Under the pieces are notes generated by a model that was not told the origin of the DNA, searched no databases, and was given only the letters and a program-made list of their open reading frames with translations. Made by a program: the position numbers and the translations under genes. A stretch of 52,357 nt of DNA from Suilimivivens sp963650485 (GTDB lineage Bacteria > Bacillota > Clostridia > Lachnospirales > Lachnospiraceae), in assembly GCA_963650485.1 (NCBI GenBank), contig CAVJLN010000016.1, positions 1-52,357 of the forward strand. Direction: 5' to 3'. Below, in pieces: positions 40,949 to 49,824 of this stretch (within the stretch, counting starts at the first letter, position 1; the number at the start of each line of letters is the position of its first letter).

Positions 40949-41800
40949 CTACAATTTTTCCATAAAATAACTCTTATATCCTTCTCCATAAATCTCCGAT
41001 GCACTTGACACGATCATAAAGGCATTCTCATCCTCCATGCGGACGATGTCCTCCATTTTCTGCATACTCTGTTTCCGGATGACGCACAGAATCACCTTCT
41101 TGTCTGTGTTCTGGTAGGCGCCCTTTCCTTCCAGATAAGTGACACCGGAATCAATCTCTGTGAGAATCCGCTCTGCAATCTGTTCGGAATGATCACTGAT
41201 GATATAAAGAAGCTTCGCGCCGTCTGTTCCATAAAGGATCAGGTCGAGAACCCTCGAAGTCACTACTTCCGCCAGGACACTGTAAAAAATCGCATTTAAG
41301 TTTTGGAATACAATACCACCAAAACCAATGACAATGGCATCTGCAAGCAGGAAAATCGTTCCCGTCTTAAGATAGGGGAATTTCTGCTTGATCACCTTTA
41401 CAATAATATCCATCCCACCGGTTGTTGCCCTGCATTTAAAGGCTATGCCCATTCCGACCGCTATCAGGGTTCCGCCAAACAACGCTCCCAGGATCGGATC
41501 GGCCGTTGCCGCACCCCTTGTTGAAAACCAGTTGGAAAAACCGGAGATCAGAACAATCTCATACAGAGTGGAGGCAATAAATTTCCAGCCGAACTTCCAG
41601 AGTCCCAGAATCAGAATCGGTATATTTAACAGGAAAAATAACGTACCAATTTCAAGCGGGATCAGCCGGTTTAAGGAAATACATAATCCCGATACGCCAC
41701 CGGGTGCAAAGTTATTCGCATCAATAAACGAAGAAACTCCACAGCTATAAATAATGGACGCCACCGTAAGACTCAAATATTTCCAAACTAATTTTTTCAT
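40949..41800 (-). CDS. YitT family membrane protein (DUF161 plus DUF2179)
   Basis: 283 residues. About five membrane helices of the YitT family (ASIIYSCGVSSFIDANNFAP, GGVSGLCI, CRATTGGMDIIVKV), then a soluble C-terminal DUF2179 domain (GVTYLEGKGAYQ, VILCVIRKQS). The transport role is not established. The ATG at 41800 has GAGGG 5 nt upstream; upstream in-frame ATGs extend into non-coding DNA with terminator and repeat sequence. Confidence 0.92.
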   Translation of the reverse strand: MKKLVWKYLSLTVASIIYSCGVSSFIDANNFAPGGVSGLCISLNRLIPLEIGTLFFLLNIPILILGLWKFGWKFIASTLYEIVLISGFSNWFSTRGAATADPILGALFGGTLIAVGMGIAFKCRATTGGMDIIVKVIKQKFPYLKTGTIFLLADAIVIGFGGIVFQNLNAIFYSVLAEVVTSRVLDLILYGTDGAKLLYIISDHSEQIAERILTEIDSGVTYLEGKGAYQNTDKKVILCVIRKQSMQKMEDIVRMEDENAFMIVSSASEIYGEGYKSYFMEKL

Positions 41801-41833
41801 ATCAACCCTCTTATACTTTCCATATACCATATA

Positions 41834-41867
41834 TTCAAAACAAACCACATACCTATTGTATGTGGTT
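41834..41867 (-). terminator. terminator of the ilvA transcript
   Basis: Stem AACCACATAC (41843-41852) with GTATGTGGTT (41858-41867), then TTTGTTTTGA on the minus strand. Confidence 0.8.
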
Positions 41868-41972
41868 CGCTTCATTTTACTCATAGAGGTCTGTCTCCAC
41901 GAAATTATATATGCGAAGCAATGAGCCAGAATTCGAGCTTGCTCGAGTTTTTGGTGAATAGTACAATGACTT

Positions 41973-43208
41973 TTAAATATTCGCACGTACAAGCTTCGGC
42001 TGGTATCCATTCTGTTTCAAGGCTTCCATAATCTGCTTCTTATGTTCAGTACCGAATGCTTCAAGCGTAATTCGGAGTTCTACCGCTGCACTGCGGTTAA
42101 TGGATACGAACTGGTTATGTTCAAGCTTAATGACATTACCGTTCTGTCTGGCAATGACATCTGCTACATGACTCAATTCGCCCGGCTTATCCGGAAGAAG
42201 TACCGATACCGTAAAGATACGGTCTCTCATAATCAGTCCCTGCTGAACAACGGAAGACATCGTAATGACATCCATGTTGCCACCGCTTAAGATGGATACA
42301 ATCTTCTTACCCTTTACATCGAGATGCTTTAACGCTGCTACGGTGAGAAGTCCGGAATTTTCTACAACCATCTTATGATTTTCTACCATATCAAGGAAAG
42401 CAACCACCAGTTCTTCATCCGGAACGGCAATGATGTCATCCAGATTTTTCTGTAAGTAAGGAAAAATCTTGGATCCCGGTGTCTTCACTGCAGTACCATC
42501 TGCGATAGTGTTAACATGATCGAGGGTCAGCACCTTACCCGCCTTTACGGATTCCTGTAAGCAGTTTGCACCCTCCGGCTCCACGCCGATCACCTTGATC
42601 TTCGGATTTAAAAGCTTAGCCAAGGTGGAAACACCCGTTGCCAGACCGCCGCCGCCAACCGGTACTAAAATATAGTCAACCACCGGAAGCTCTTTGATGA
42701 TTTCCATGGCAATCGTTCCCTGCCCGGTTGCAACCGCCGGATCATCAAACGGATGGATGAAGGTATATCCGTTTTCCTTTGCCAGCTCATAAGCCTTCTC
42801 ACAGGCCTCATCATAAACATCGCCATACAGAACCACCTCTGCCCCATATCCCTTGGTACGGTTTACCTTGATCAACGGTGTTGTCGTCGGCATCACAATG
42901 ACTGCCTTTACACCAAAGCACTTCGCTGCATAAGCAACACCCTGTGCATGGTTTCCAGCCGATGCGGTAATCAGCCCCTTCTCACGTTCTTCATCAGAAA
43001 GCGTGCTGATCTTATAATAAGCACCTCTTAATTTGTAGGCTCCGGTCAACTGCATGTTTTCCGGCTTAAAATAAACCTTGTTTCCGGTCTGTGCACTGTA
43101 GAAATCGCTATAAACCAGCTTGGTTTCCTGTGTCACTTTTCTTACAATGTCAGAAGCCTCTTCAAATCGTTCAAGTGTCAGCATTTTCGTATCCATTTTC
43201 GTATCCAT
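41973..43208 (-). CDS. ilvA: threonine ammonia-lyase
   Basis: 411 residues. A PLP-dependent enzyme converting threonine to 2-oxobutanoate. PLP Lys in LTGAYKLRGAYYK near 60, the phosphate-binding loop PVGGGGLATG near 190 and one C-terminal ACT domain (VSVLLPDKPGELSHVADVIA). The single ACT domain and length fit the shorter Firmicutes form (also called TdcB) rather than the two-domain E. coli IlvA. No other isoleucine genes are near. The start overlaps the end of ftsY by 38 bases and carries a duplicated ATGGATACGAAA. The ATG at 43208 has AAAGG 8 nt upstream. Confidence 0.93.
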   Translation of the reverse strand: MDTKMDTKMLTLERFEEASDIVRKVTQETKLVYSDFYSAQTGNKVYFKPENMQLTGAYKLRGAYYKISTLSDEEREKGLITASAGNHAQGVAYAAKCFGVKAVIVMPTTTPLIKVNRTKGYGAEVVLYGDVYDEACEKAYELAKENGYTFIHPFDDPAVATGQGTIAMEIIKELPVVDYILVPVGGGGLATGVSTLAKLLNPKIKVIGVEPEGANCLQESVKAGKVLTLDHVNTIADGTAVKTPGSKIFPYLQKNLDDIIAVPDEELVVAFLDMVENHKMVVENSGLLTVAALKHLDVKGKKIVSILSGGNMDVITMSSVVQQGLIMRDRIFTVSVLLPDKPGELSHVADVIARQNGNVIKLEHNQFVSINRSAAVELRITLEAFGTEHKKQIMEALKQNGYQPKLVRANI

Positions 43209-44088
43209 CTTCATCGCCTTTCATCTCCAGAAGTCCGTCCACATACTCCTGTACATCAAACTTCCGTAAATCCTCTAGTTTTTCTCCAACGCCAATATAT
43301 TTCACCGGAATGTCCAGCTCTGCATGAATTGCAACCGCAATTCCTCCCTTGGCCGTTCCGTCCATCTTGGTTAAAATAATACCGGTAAGATCTGCGGTTT
43401 CACCGAATTCTCTTGCCTGAACCAGCGCATTCTGTCCGGTTGTTCCATCGAGCACCACCAGATTTTCACGATGTGCATCTGGGAACTCCCTGTCAATGAT
43501 CCGGTTCATCTTCTTTAATTCTTCCATCAGGTTCTTCTTATTATGGAGTCTTCCCGCAGTATCACAAAGCAGGATATCCACATTTCGCGCTTTCGCTGCA
43601 CTGACCGCATCGAAGATTACACTGGAAGGATCCGCTCCCTGTGCACCGCTGATGATTTCCACACCGGCGCGCTTCGCCCATTCATCGAGCTGTTCTCCGG
43701 CTGCGGCACGGAAGGTATCCGCAGCAGCAATTAATACACGCTTCCCCTGCTTTTTATAAATGGCTGCCAGCTTACCAACAGACGTGGTCTTTCCGACACC
43801 GTTCACACCGATCACCATAATCACGGACTGTTGATTCTCGAAGTCGTATGCGTCCTTTGGAACCTGCATCTGCTCTTTAATGCTTTCCTTTAAGAGTTCC
43901 TTACAGTCCTCAGTTTCCTTTACATGGCGTTCCTTCACCTGACGGCGAAGCCCGTCCATGACCTCTTCAGTCGCTGTGATTCCCATATCTCCCATGATGA
44001 GCGTTTCTTCGAGTTCTTCGTAAAAATCCTCATCAATTTCAGAATGTCCACTGAATATACTTTTTAATCTGCTAAAAAATCCGGCCAT
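43171..44088 (-). CDS. ftsY: SRP receptor FtsY
   Basis: 305 residues. Short N terminus with a possible amphipathic start (MAGFFSRLKSIFSG) and no long acidic A domain, then the NG GTPase: G1 GVNGVGKTTSVGKLA near 94, G3 DTAGRLHNKK near 176 and G4 TKMDGTAKGG near 240. It receives SRP-ribosome complexes at the membrane. It shares one base with smc (TAATG). The tail YENGYENADT arises from a 12-bp tandem duplication shared with the ilvA start. Confidence 0.97.
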   Translation of the reverse strand: MAGFFSRLKSIFSGHSEIDEDFYEELEETLIMGDMGITATEEVMDGLRRQVKERHVKETEDCKELLKESIKEQMQVPKDAYDFENQQSVIMVIGVNGVGKTTSVGKLAAIYKKQGKRVLIAAADTFRAAAGEQLDEWAKRAGVEIISGAQGADPSSVIFDAVSAAKARNVDILLCDTAGRLHNKKNLMEELKKMNRIIDREFPDAHRENLVVLDGTTGQNALVQAREFGETADLTGIILTKMDGTAKGGIAVAIHAELDIPVKYIGVGEKLEDLRKFDVQEYVDGLLEMKGDEDGYENGYENADT

Positions 44089-47000
44089 TACTCACTCAGC
44101 TCCTTATCAATCAAATTGACGCTTACCAGCGTAGAAACACCCTTTTCCTGCATGGTAATACCATATAAGCGATCCGCCTTTTCCATGGTACCACGCCGGT
44201 GTGTAATGACAATGAACTGGGTATTCTTCGTAAGCTTATGTAAATACTTTGCGAAACGGGTAACGTTGTTTTCATCAAGAGCCGCTTCAATCTCGTCAAG
44301 CAGACAGAATGGGGAGGGCTTCAGGTTCTGGATGGCAAACAGCAGGGCAATTGCTGTAAGTGCCTTTTCTCCACCGGATAACTGCATCATGTTCTGCAGC
44401 TTCTTTCCGGGCGGCTGTGCAATGATCCGGATACCTGCTTCGAGGATATCTTCATCCTCCATGAGCTCCAGTGTACCCTTTCCACCGCCAAATAATTCCT
44501 TGAATACCTTATCAAATTCCCGGCTGATCTCGGCAAATTTCTCTTCAAACTGCTTACGCATCGCCGTATCCAGTTCCACAATAATCCCTTCCAGCGTTTT
44601 CTCTGCCTCCACAAGATCGTCATGCTGTGTCTTTAAGAAGGTATAACGCTCCATAAGGTTCTTATAATCCTCAATCGCATTAACATTGACATCGCCTAGC
44701 TTTTTAATCTGATCCTTTAAGGAACCGGTTTCCTTCTTCATGGCAGACAGATCGGTCATCGCCTCATCCCTCATAGAGGATGCATCGGATAATGTGATCT
44801 CATATTCATCCCACATGTAATTGATCTGGCTCTCGATATTCTCCTGAATCCGTTCCTTCTGGGAATTCAGACGGTATACTTCCTTGTCAAGACCCGTCAT
44901 CTTCTCTGCCAGGGATTCGCGGTCTGTAAAGAAGTTCTTCTGTTTTGCGGACAGTTCTTCTTTATGGGCAATATCATCCTTTAACTTCGTTTCTGTATCG
45001 GATTTCGTTGTGTGGGAGGCTTCAATTGTCCTTTCGATTTCGGTAATACTGTTCCGTTTCAGTTCAACTGCCTCGCTGCTTTCCTTAAGGCTGTCCAAAA
45101 CCTCCTGCAGTTCTGAGGATAACCGTTCGATTTCACCATCAATACGATCCACATTCTGCTGATGGAAGCTCTGCTGCTGCAGCATCTTCTCCACTTCCAC
45201 ATCCCACTCGGATACATGTACGGACTGCTCGGACTCTTCTTTACGCTTCTCGTCAAGTGCTGCGGTAAAGCCCTTGATCTGCTGTTCCACATTCTTTTCA
45301 AGCTGCTCGGAATCCTGTAATTCCTGCTGGATTTCCTGCTTGCTCCGGTTGATCTCCTGAATCTGGTTCTCGATCTCGCGCTCTTCGTTCTTTAATTCTA
45401 CCGATCCTTCAGAAGCTTCATTCTTACGTTCTTCTGCCTTAATGACATTCAGTCTCGCAGTATTCTGTTCGATAAACTTCTTCTGTAACGCCGCCTTGTC
45501 TTCTTCGAGGCTTAACCGTATCTGATTACGCTCCTGTTTCGTCTTCTCGATGTCCTCTAACAGTTCATCTACCTGTTTTAAATATTTCTTTACCTTCTCG
45601 TTCAGTTCTTCGATTTCCCGCCGCCGTCCGAGAAGATTGCTGTTATTCTTAAATGCACCACCGCTGATGGCACCGCCCGGTACTAAGAGCTCTCCTTCCA
45701 GCGTAACCATCCGGATGCCGTAATCATATTTCCTTGCGATCTTTACCGCATTGTCAACGTTATCCACAACGACAATTCTTCCTAACATGGCTTTCGCTAC
45801 GTTCTTATATTTCGCATCGATGTGAACCAGCTCGTCCGCCATGCCGATCACACCCTTTTCCTTAAGGGATTCCGGATTCTTAAACTCCTGCGGCTTCGTA
45901 ATACTCGTTAAGGGTAAAAAGGTTGCACGTCCTGATCTCGTATCCTTCAAGAAACGGATCATGCGTTTTGCCGTCTCTTCATCATCGGTTACAATATTCT
46001 GGATGTTACCGCCCAATGCCGTTTCAATCGCGGTCTCATACTTCTTATCTACTTTAATGATGTCTGCAACCACACCGATGATTCCCTTTTCCTGCTCCTT
46101 ACGTTCCATGACCTTCTTGACACTTCCGCCATATCCTTCATAGCGCTCAGTCAGGTTTTTCAATGCCTCGAGCTTGGACTTCTCCTGATGGTAATTCACC
46201 TGGGTATCCCTGAGAAGCTGATCCTTCTTTGAAAGCTCCTCACGAATCAGGGCAAGCTTTTCTTCCTTACTCTGCTGGGAATCGTTCAAGGCACGGATCT
46301 GTTCATTAATTTTCTCAAACTCTTCCTCGAGAGACTTAATCACGGCTTCCTGCTGGATCTCATCCGACTTCACACGTAAGATCCGTGAGGTCAGCTCGGA
46401 CTTTCGGATATTGATCTGCTCGGTCATACTGTCGTATCGTCCAAGCTTTGACTTAATCGTTGCCCTCGCATTCAGCGCATCAATGATTGTATTCTTACCA
46501 CTCTCAATTTCATTATTTAATTCTTCAATGGCTTTCTGTACCGTAAGCAGCTTTTCTTTTGCTTTATTACGGTTCTTCTCGATTTCGGCAACCTGTTCAT
46601 CAATCACCGATTTCTCTTTTAGAATCCCTTCCTTATCCAGCTTCCGGTCATCAATTTCCTTCTGAATGGCCTGTTGCCGTGACAGGAAATGTTCTTCGTT
46701 GCTCTTCGCAGACTTGATCTGTTCCTTTAAGACATTGATCTCACCTTCCAGCCTGCCGCGCATCACACTGGTATCGGTAATGGTATTCCGTTCCTGTTCA
46801 ATGGTGGCATCAAGCTGTTCGATTTCTGCCTGAACCTTTTCGTATTCTTCCCTGATCTGCTCGTAACGCTTCGAGGTTTCCGCCAAGTCATCACTGGCTA
46901 TCTGGTACTTCTCGGTTGCTCCACTTAGCTGCTCCTGTAACTGCAGGTTTTCCAGAAGAAACAGGTTCACATCCAGCGTTTTTAATTCTTCCTTCTTTTT

Positions 47001-47648
47001 CAGGTAGATCTTTGCCTTTTCCGATTGCTTTTCTAACGGACCTACCTGCTTTTCCAGCTCGGAAAGAATATCATTCACGCGGACTAAATTCTGCTTTTCA
47101 TCCTCTAATTTCTTCTGCGCTGTTACCTTACGCTTCTTAAACTTCACAATACCGGCTGCTTCATCAAAAAGTTCACGACGCTCTTCCGGTTTACCACTTA
47201 AAATCTTATCAATCTGCCCCTGCCCGATGATGGAATAGCCTTCCTTACCGATACCGGTATCATAAAAGAGTTCATTCACATCCTTCAGACGGCACGGCGT
47301 TCCGTTCAACAGATATTCACTTTCTCCGGAACGGTAGATTCGTCTGGCAACGGTAACTTCATCGTAATCAATTGCCATCTGATGATCCGAATTATCAAAG
47401 GTAATTGCCACATAGGCATAGCCCATTGGCTTACGAAGTTCTGTTCCCGAGAAAATGACATCCTGCATAGAGGCTCCGCGCAGCTGCTTAATACGCTGTT
47501 CCCCCAATACCCAGCGAACCGCATCGGCAACATTGCTCTTACCGCTTCCGTTGGGACCTACAATTCCGGTAATGCCATTGTGAAACTGAAGCACGATTTT
47601 ATTTGCAAAGGACTTAAATCCGTGAATTTCTATACTTTTTAAATACAT
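44088..47648 (-). CDS. smc: chromosome segregation protein SMC
   Basis: 1186 residues, full length. N-terminal head with Walker A GPNGSGKSNVADAVRWVLGE near 32, a coiled coil from about 170 to 500, the hinge at about 510-670 (KGVIGMADELVHIDAKYKNV and GAFKNNSNLLGRR), a second coiled coil, and the C-terminal head with signature QLSGGEKALTAIALLFAIQ and Walker B PFCLLDEIEAALDENNV. It compacts and separates chromosomes with ScpAB. It lies between rnc and ftsY, the standard order. The ribosome binding site is weak (TTGGA). Confidence 0.98.
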   Translation of the reverse strand: MYLKSIEIHGFKSFANKIVLQFHNGITGIVGPNGSGKSNVADAVRWVLGEQRIKQLRGASMQDVIFSGTELRKPMGYAYVAITFDNSDHQMAIDYDEVTVARRIYRSGESEYLLNGTPCRLKDVNELFYDTGIGKEGYSIIGQGQIDKILSGKPEERRELFDEAAGIVKFKKRKVTAQKKLEDEKQNLVRVNDILSELEKQVGPLEKQSEKAKIYLKKKEELKTLDVNLFLLENLQLQEQLSGATEKYQIASDDLAETSKRYEQIREEYEKVQAEIEQLDATIEQERNTITDTSVMRGRLEGEINVLKEQIKSAKSNEEHFLSRQQAIQKEIDDRKLDKEGILKEKSVIDEQVAEIEKNRNKAKEKLLTVQKAIEELNNEIESGKNTIIDALNARATIKSKLGRYDSMTEQINIRKSELTSRILRVKSDEIQQEAVIKSLEEEFEKINEQIRALNDSQQSKEEKLALIREELSKKDQLLRDTQVNYHQEKSKLEALKNLTERYEGYGGSVKKVMERKEQEKGIIGVVADIIKVDKKYETAIETALGGNIQNIVTDDEETAKRMIRFLKDTRSGRATFLPLTSITKPQEFKNPESLKEKGVIGMADELVHIDAKYKNVAKAMLGRIVVVDNVDNAVKIARKYDYGIRMVTLEGELLVPGGAISGGAFKNNSNLLGRRREIEELNEKVKKYLKQVDELLEDIEKTKQERNQIRLSLEEDKAALQKKFIEQNTARLNVIKAEERKNEASEGSVELKNEEREIENQIQEINRSKQEIQQELQDSEQLEKNVEQQIKGFTAALDEKRKEESEQSVHVSEWDVEVEKMLQQQSFHQQNVDRIDGEIERLSSELQEVLDSLKESSEAVELKRNSITEIERTIEASHTTKSDTETKLKDDIAHKEELSAKQKNFFTDRESLAEKMTGLDKEVYRLNSQKERIQENIESQINYMWDEYEITLSDASSMRDEAMTDLSAMKKETGSLKDQIKKLGDVNVNAIEDYKNLMERYTFLKTQHDDLVEAEKTLEGIIVELDTAMRKQFEEKFAEISREFDKVFKELFGGGKGTLELMEDEDILEAGIRIIAQPPGKKLQNMMQLSGGEKALTAIALLFAIQNLKPSPFCLLDEIEAALDENNVTRFAKYLHKLTKNTQFIVITHRRGTMEKADRLYGITMQEKGVSTLVSVNLIDKELSE

Positions 47649-47677
47649 TCCAATAATAACCTATTCTGTAAATTTTC

Positions 47678-48361
47678 TTATAGGGATTTCTTTAGCACTC
47701 CGTAAGCTGCCTGCTGTTCCGCCGACTTCTTGCTTTTACCGGCGCCGCTTCCCACGCATTTCCCATCAATCAGTGCTTCGATCACAAAAACCTTATCATG
47801 ATCCGGTCCGGACTCCGAAACCAGACGGTAGGTCAGCTCCTTCCCGGCCTTCTGTGTCCTCTCCTGTAAAATGGATTTACTGTCATAAAAGAGCTGCTTC
47901 GTCTCTAGATCGGACAAAATCCACTGGTGAACGTACCTTTTTGCCTCTTCAAAACCGCCATCCAGATAAATGGCACCAAGTACTGCCTCCATGACATCAG
48001 AAACAATGGAATCCCTCTCTCTTCCTCCGGTTGCCTCTTCTCCCCTGCCAAGAAGAATATACTTCTGCAGGGAAATATCTCTTGCACAGTAGGCAAGCGC
48101 AGGCTCGCAGACCATGGAAGAACGGACTCTGGTAAGCTGTCCTTCCTTCCACTCTGGGTAATGTTCAAAAAAGAACTGGCTTGAAATCAGCTCTAATACC
48201 GCATCACCCAGAAATTCCAACCGCTCATAATTCGGATACTTATTAATTTTCTGTTCGTTTGAAAAAGAGCTATGGGTCAAGGCCTGCAGTAATAACTTTT
48301 TGTCCCGAAACTCATAGCCGATTTTCTTTTCTAAACCACTAAAATCTTCATTTGACAACAT
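47678..48361 (-). CDS. rnc: ribonuclease III
   Basis: 227 residues. Catalytic RNase III domain with the signature YERLEFLGDAVLELISSQFF near 40 and DVMEAVLGAIYLDGG near 115, and a C-terminal double-stranded RNA-binding domain ending KSKKSAEQQAAYGVLKK. It processes rRNA and structured mRNAs. The ATG at 48361 has GGAG 6 nt upstream; the ATG at 48373 overlaps that site. It starts the rnc-smc-ftsY-ilvA group after the acpP terminator. Confidence 0.97.
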   Translation of the reverse strand: MLSNEDFSGLEKKIGYEFRDKKLLLQALTHSSFSNEQKINKYPNYERLEFLGDAVLELISSQFFFEHYPEWKEGQLTRVRSSMVCEPALAYCARDISLQKYILLGRGEEATGGRERDSIVSDVMEAVLGAIYLDGGFEEAKRYVHQWILSDLETKQLFYDSKSILQERTQKAGKELTYRLVSESGPDHDKVFVIEALIDGKCVGSGAGKSKKSAEQQAAYGVLKKSL

Positions 48362-48377
48362 AACATTCTCCATTCAA

Positions 48378-48415
48378 AAATGATCCACCGAATCATTTTC
48401 TCATATGCATGGCAA
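48378..48415 (+). repeat. hairpin-containing repeat, copy 2
   Basis: AAATGATCC-ACCGA-ATCATTTTCT followed by CATATGCATGGC, same orientation as copy 1 at 25298-25335. The AAAATGAT/ATCATTTT stem is kept although the loop changed. Confidence 0.7.
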
Positions 48416-48421
48416 CATCGG

Positions 48422-48444
48422 AAAAAGCCCTATAAGGGCTTTTT
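48422..48444. terminator. terminator after acpP
   Basis: Stem AAAAAGCCC (48422-48430) and GGGCTTTTT (48436-48444) with a 5-nt loop; T-runs on both strands, so it could act in both directions. Confidence 0.88.
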
Positions 48445-48476
48445 CATCTGTAATATATGCAAAAACCGGATCATCT

Positions 48477-48707
48477 TTAGTTGGTTGCAGCCTTGATCAG
48501 GTTTACTGCTTCTTCCACTGTTGTAATCTTTTCAGCTTCTTCTGCAGGAACTTCTATATCAAACTCCTCTTCAATTCCCATAATAATCTGAAAAACATCC
48601 AAAGAATCAGCTCCCAGATCGTCAAGGAACGTAGTATCCATCGTAATTTCATCGGGATCAACGTTTAATACGTCTGCAATAATTTTTTTTAATTTTTCAA
48701 ATTCCAT
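48477..48707 (-). CDS. acpP: acyl carrier protein
   Basis: 76 residues. The phosphopantetheine attachment Ser is in LGADSLDVFQIIMGIEEEF; strongly acidic. It carries growing acyl chains for fatty acid and phospholipid synthesis. It starts 14 bp after plsX and ends before a strong terminator. Confidence 0.97.
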   Translation of the reverse strand: MEFEKLKKIIADVLNVDPDEITMDTTFLDDLGADSLDVFQIIMGIEEEFDIEVPAEEAEKITTVEEAVNLIKAATN

Positions 48708-48721
48708 AGTGATAATCCTTT

Positions 48722-49735
48722 CTAGTTCTCTTCCATAGTGATTTTTTCTTTTATTTTTTGATTAATATTCTGTTCTGAAAATGTGATACATTGCAGAATA
48801 GAATTCTTAATTTCCACAGCTTTGGAGCTTCCATGCGTCTTCACCACAAGCCCCTTAAGCCCTAGTAACGGTGCCCCTCCATACTGCTCTAAGTCGAACG
48901 TCTTAAGCGTTTCCTTCAGTGCAGGCTTCACAAGAAGCGCACCGATTTTACTGCGCAGGGAAGACATCATGCCTTCCTTTACCTTATGGAGCAGGGATCT
49001 GCCGACTCCCTCGTACATCTTGAGAATGACATTACCGACAAATGCCTCACAGACAATGACATCGGCGGCGCCTGCCGGAATATCTCTCGCTTCCACACTT
49101 CCGATAAAATGAATATCCGGACAGTTCTTTAAAAGCGGATAGGTTTCCTTCACCAGCGCATTCCCCTTTTCTTCCTCTGCACCGATATTTACAATGCCGA
49201 CACGGGGATTTTTAATGCCCATAACACTTTCCATATATACGGATCCCATCTTGGCAAACTGCACGAGATGAGAAGGTCTCGCATCGACATTCGCGCCACA
49301 GTCAATCAGCAGCGCACATCCCTTCTCTGTCGGAATCAACGGAGCAAGCGGAGAACGTTCCACACCTTTGATTCTTCCGACAATTAGTTGACCGCCAACC
49401 AGTGTTGCACCGGTGCTTCCTGCGGACACAAACGCATCGCACGTGCCATCCTTCACCAAATTCAGTGCTTTAACAATGGAAGAATCCTTCTTACGACGGA
49501 TTGCCATAACCGGAGGCTCTGCGGTTTCAATAACCTCCGTTGCATTCACTACCTCAATCTGTTCTTCCGGGTAGGGATATTTCTCAAGCTCCTTACGGAC
49601 AATCTCTTCCTGTCCGGTCAAGTATACCTTGACATGATCGTTTGCATGAACTGCATCGACAACGCCCTTTACAATTTCTACAGGGGCATTATCACCGCCC
49701 ATAGCGTCTACTGCAACATTGATAAAATCCGCCAT
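48722..49735 (-). CDS. plsX: phosphate acyltransferase PlsX
   Basis: 337 residues. VAVDAMGGDNAPVEIVKG at the start, GSTGATLVGGQ near 105 and ADVIVCEAFVGNVILK near 235 are PlsX motifs. It makes acyl-phosphate from acyl-ACP for PlsY (20637). The ATG at 49735 has GGAGG 7 nt upstream; the longer frame from 49792 begins in the promoter. It forms an operon with acpP. Confidence 0.97.
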   Translation of the reverse strand: MADFINVAVDAMGGDNAPVEIVKGVVDAVHANDHVKVYLTGQEEIVRKELEKYPYPEEQIEVVNATEVIETAEPPVMAIRRKKDSSIVKALNLVKDGTCDAFVSAGSTGATLVGGQLIVGRIKGVERSPLAPLIPTEKGCALLIDCGANVDARPSHLVQFAKMGSVYMESVMGIKNPRVGIVNIGAEEEKGNALVKETYPLLKNCPDIHFIGSVEARDIPAGAADVIVCEAFVGNVILKMYEGVGRSLLHKVKEGMMSSLRSKIGALLVKPALKETLKTFDLEQYGGAPLLGLKGLVVKTHGSSKAVEIKNSILQCITFSEQNINQKIKEKITMEEN

Positions 49736-49763
49736 TTGGAAACCTCCGTCCATATCTTTCTTA

Positions 49764-49792
49764 AATATACTAGACCGTTTCGTAAAAATCAA
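49764..49792 (-). promoter_or_regulatory. sigma-A promoter of plsX-acpP
   Basis: TTGATT (49787-49792), 17 bp, TATATT (49764-49769) on the minus strand. No FapR-type operator was recognised near it. Confidence 0.75.
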
Positions 49793-49824
49793 CCCTACAT
49801 TATGATTTCACCCGTACGGAATCG

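Noticed and set aside
41930..41955. TTCGAGCTTGCTCGAGTTTTT as a plus-strand terminator
   Set aside because: No plus-strand gene precedes it. The short stem may be leftover repeat sequence related to the ACTCGAGT block seen elsewhere.
49736..49824. FapR operator at plsX
   Set aside because: The TTAGTACCTGGTACTAA-type palindrome is not present; only the sigma-A promoter is supported.
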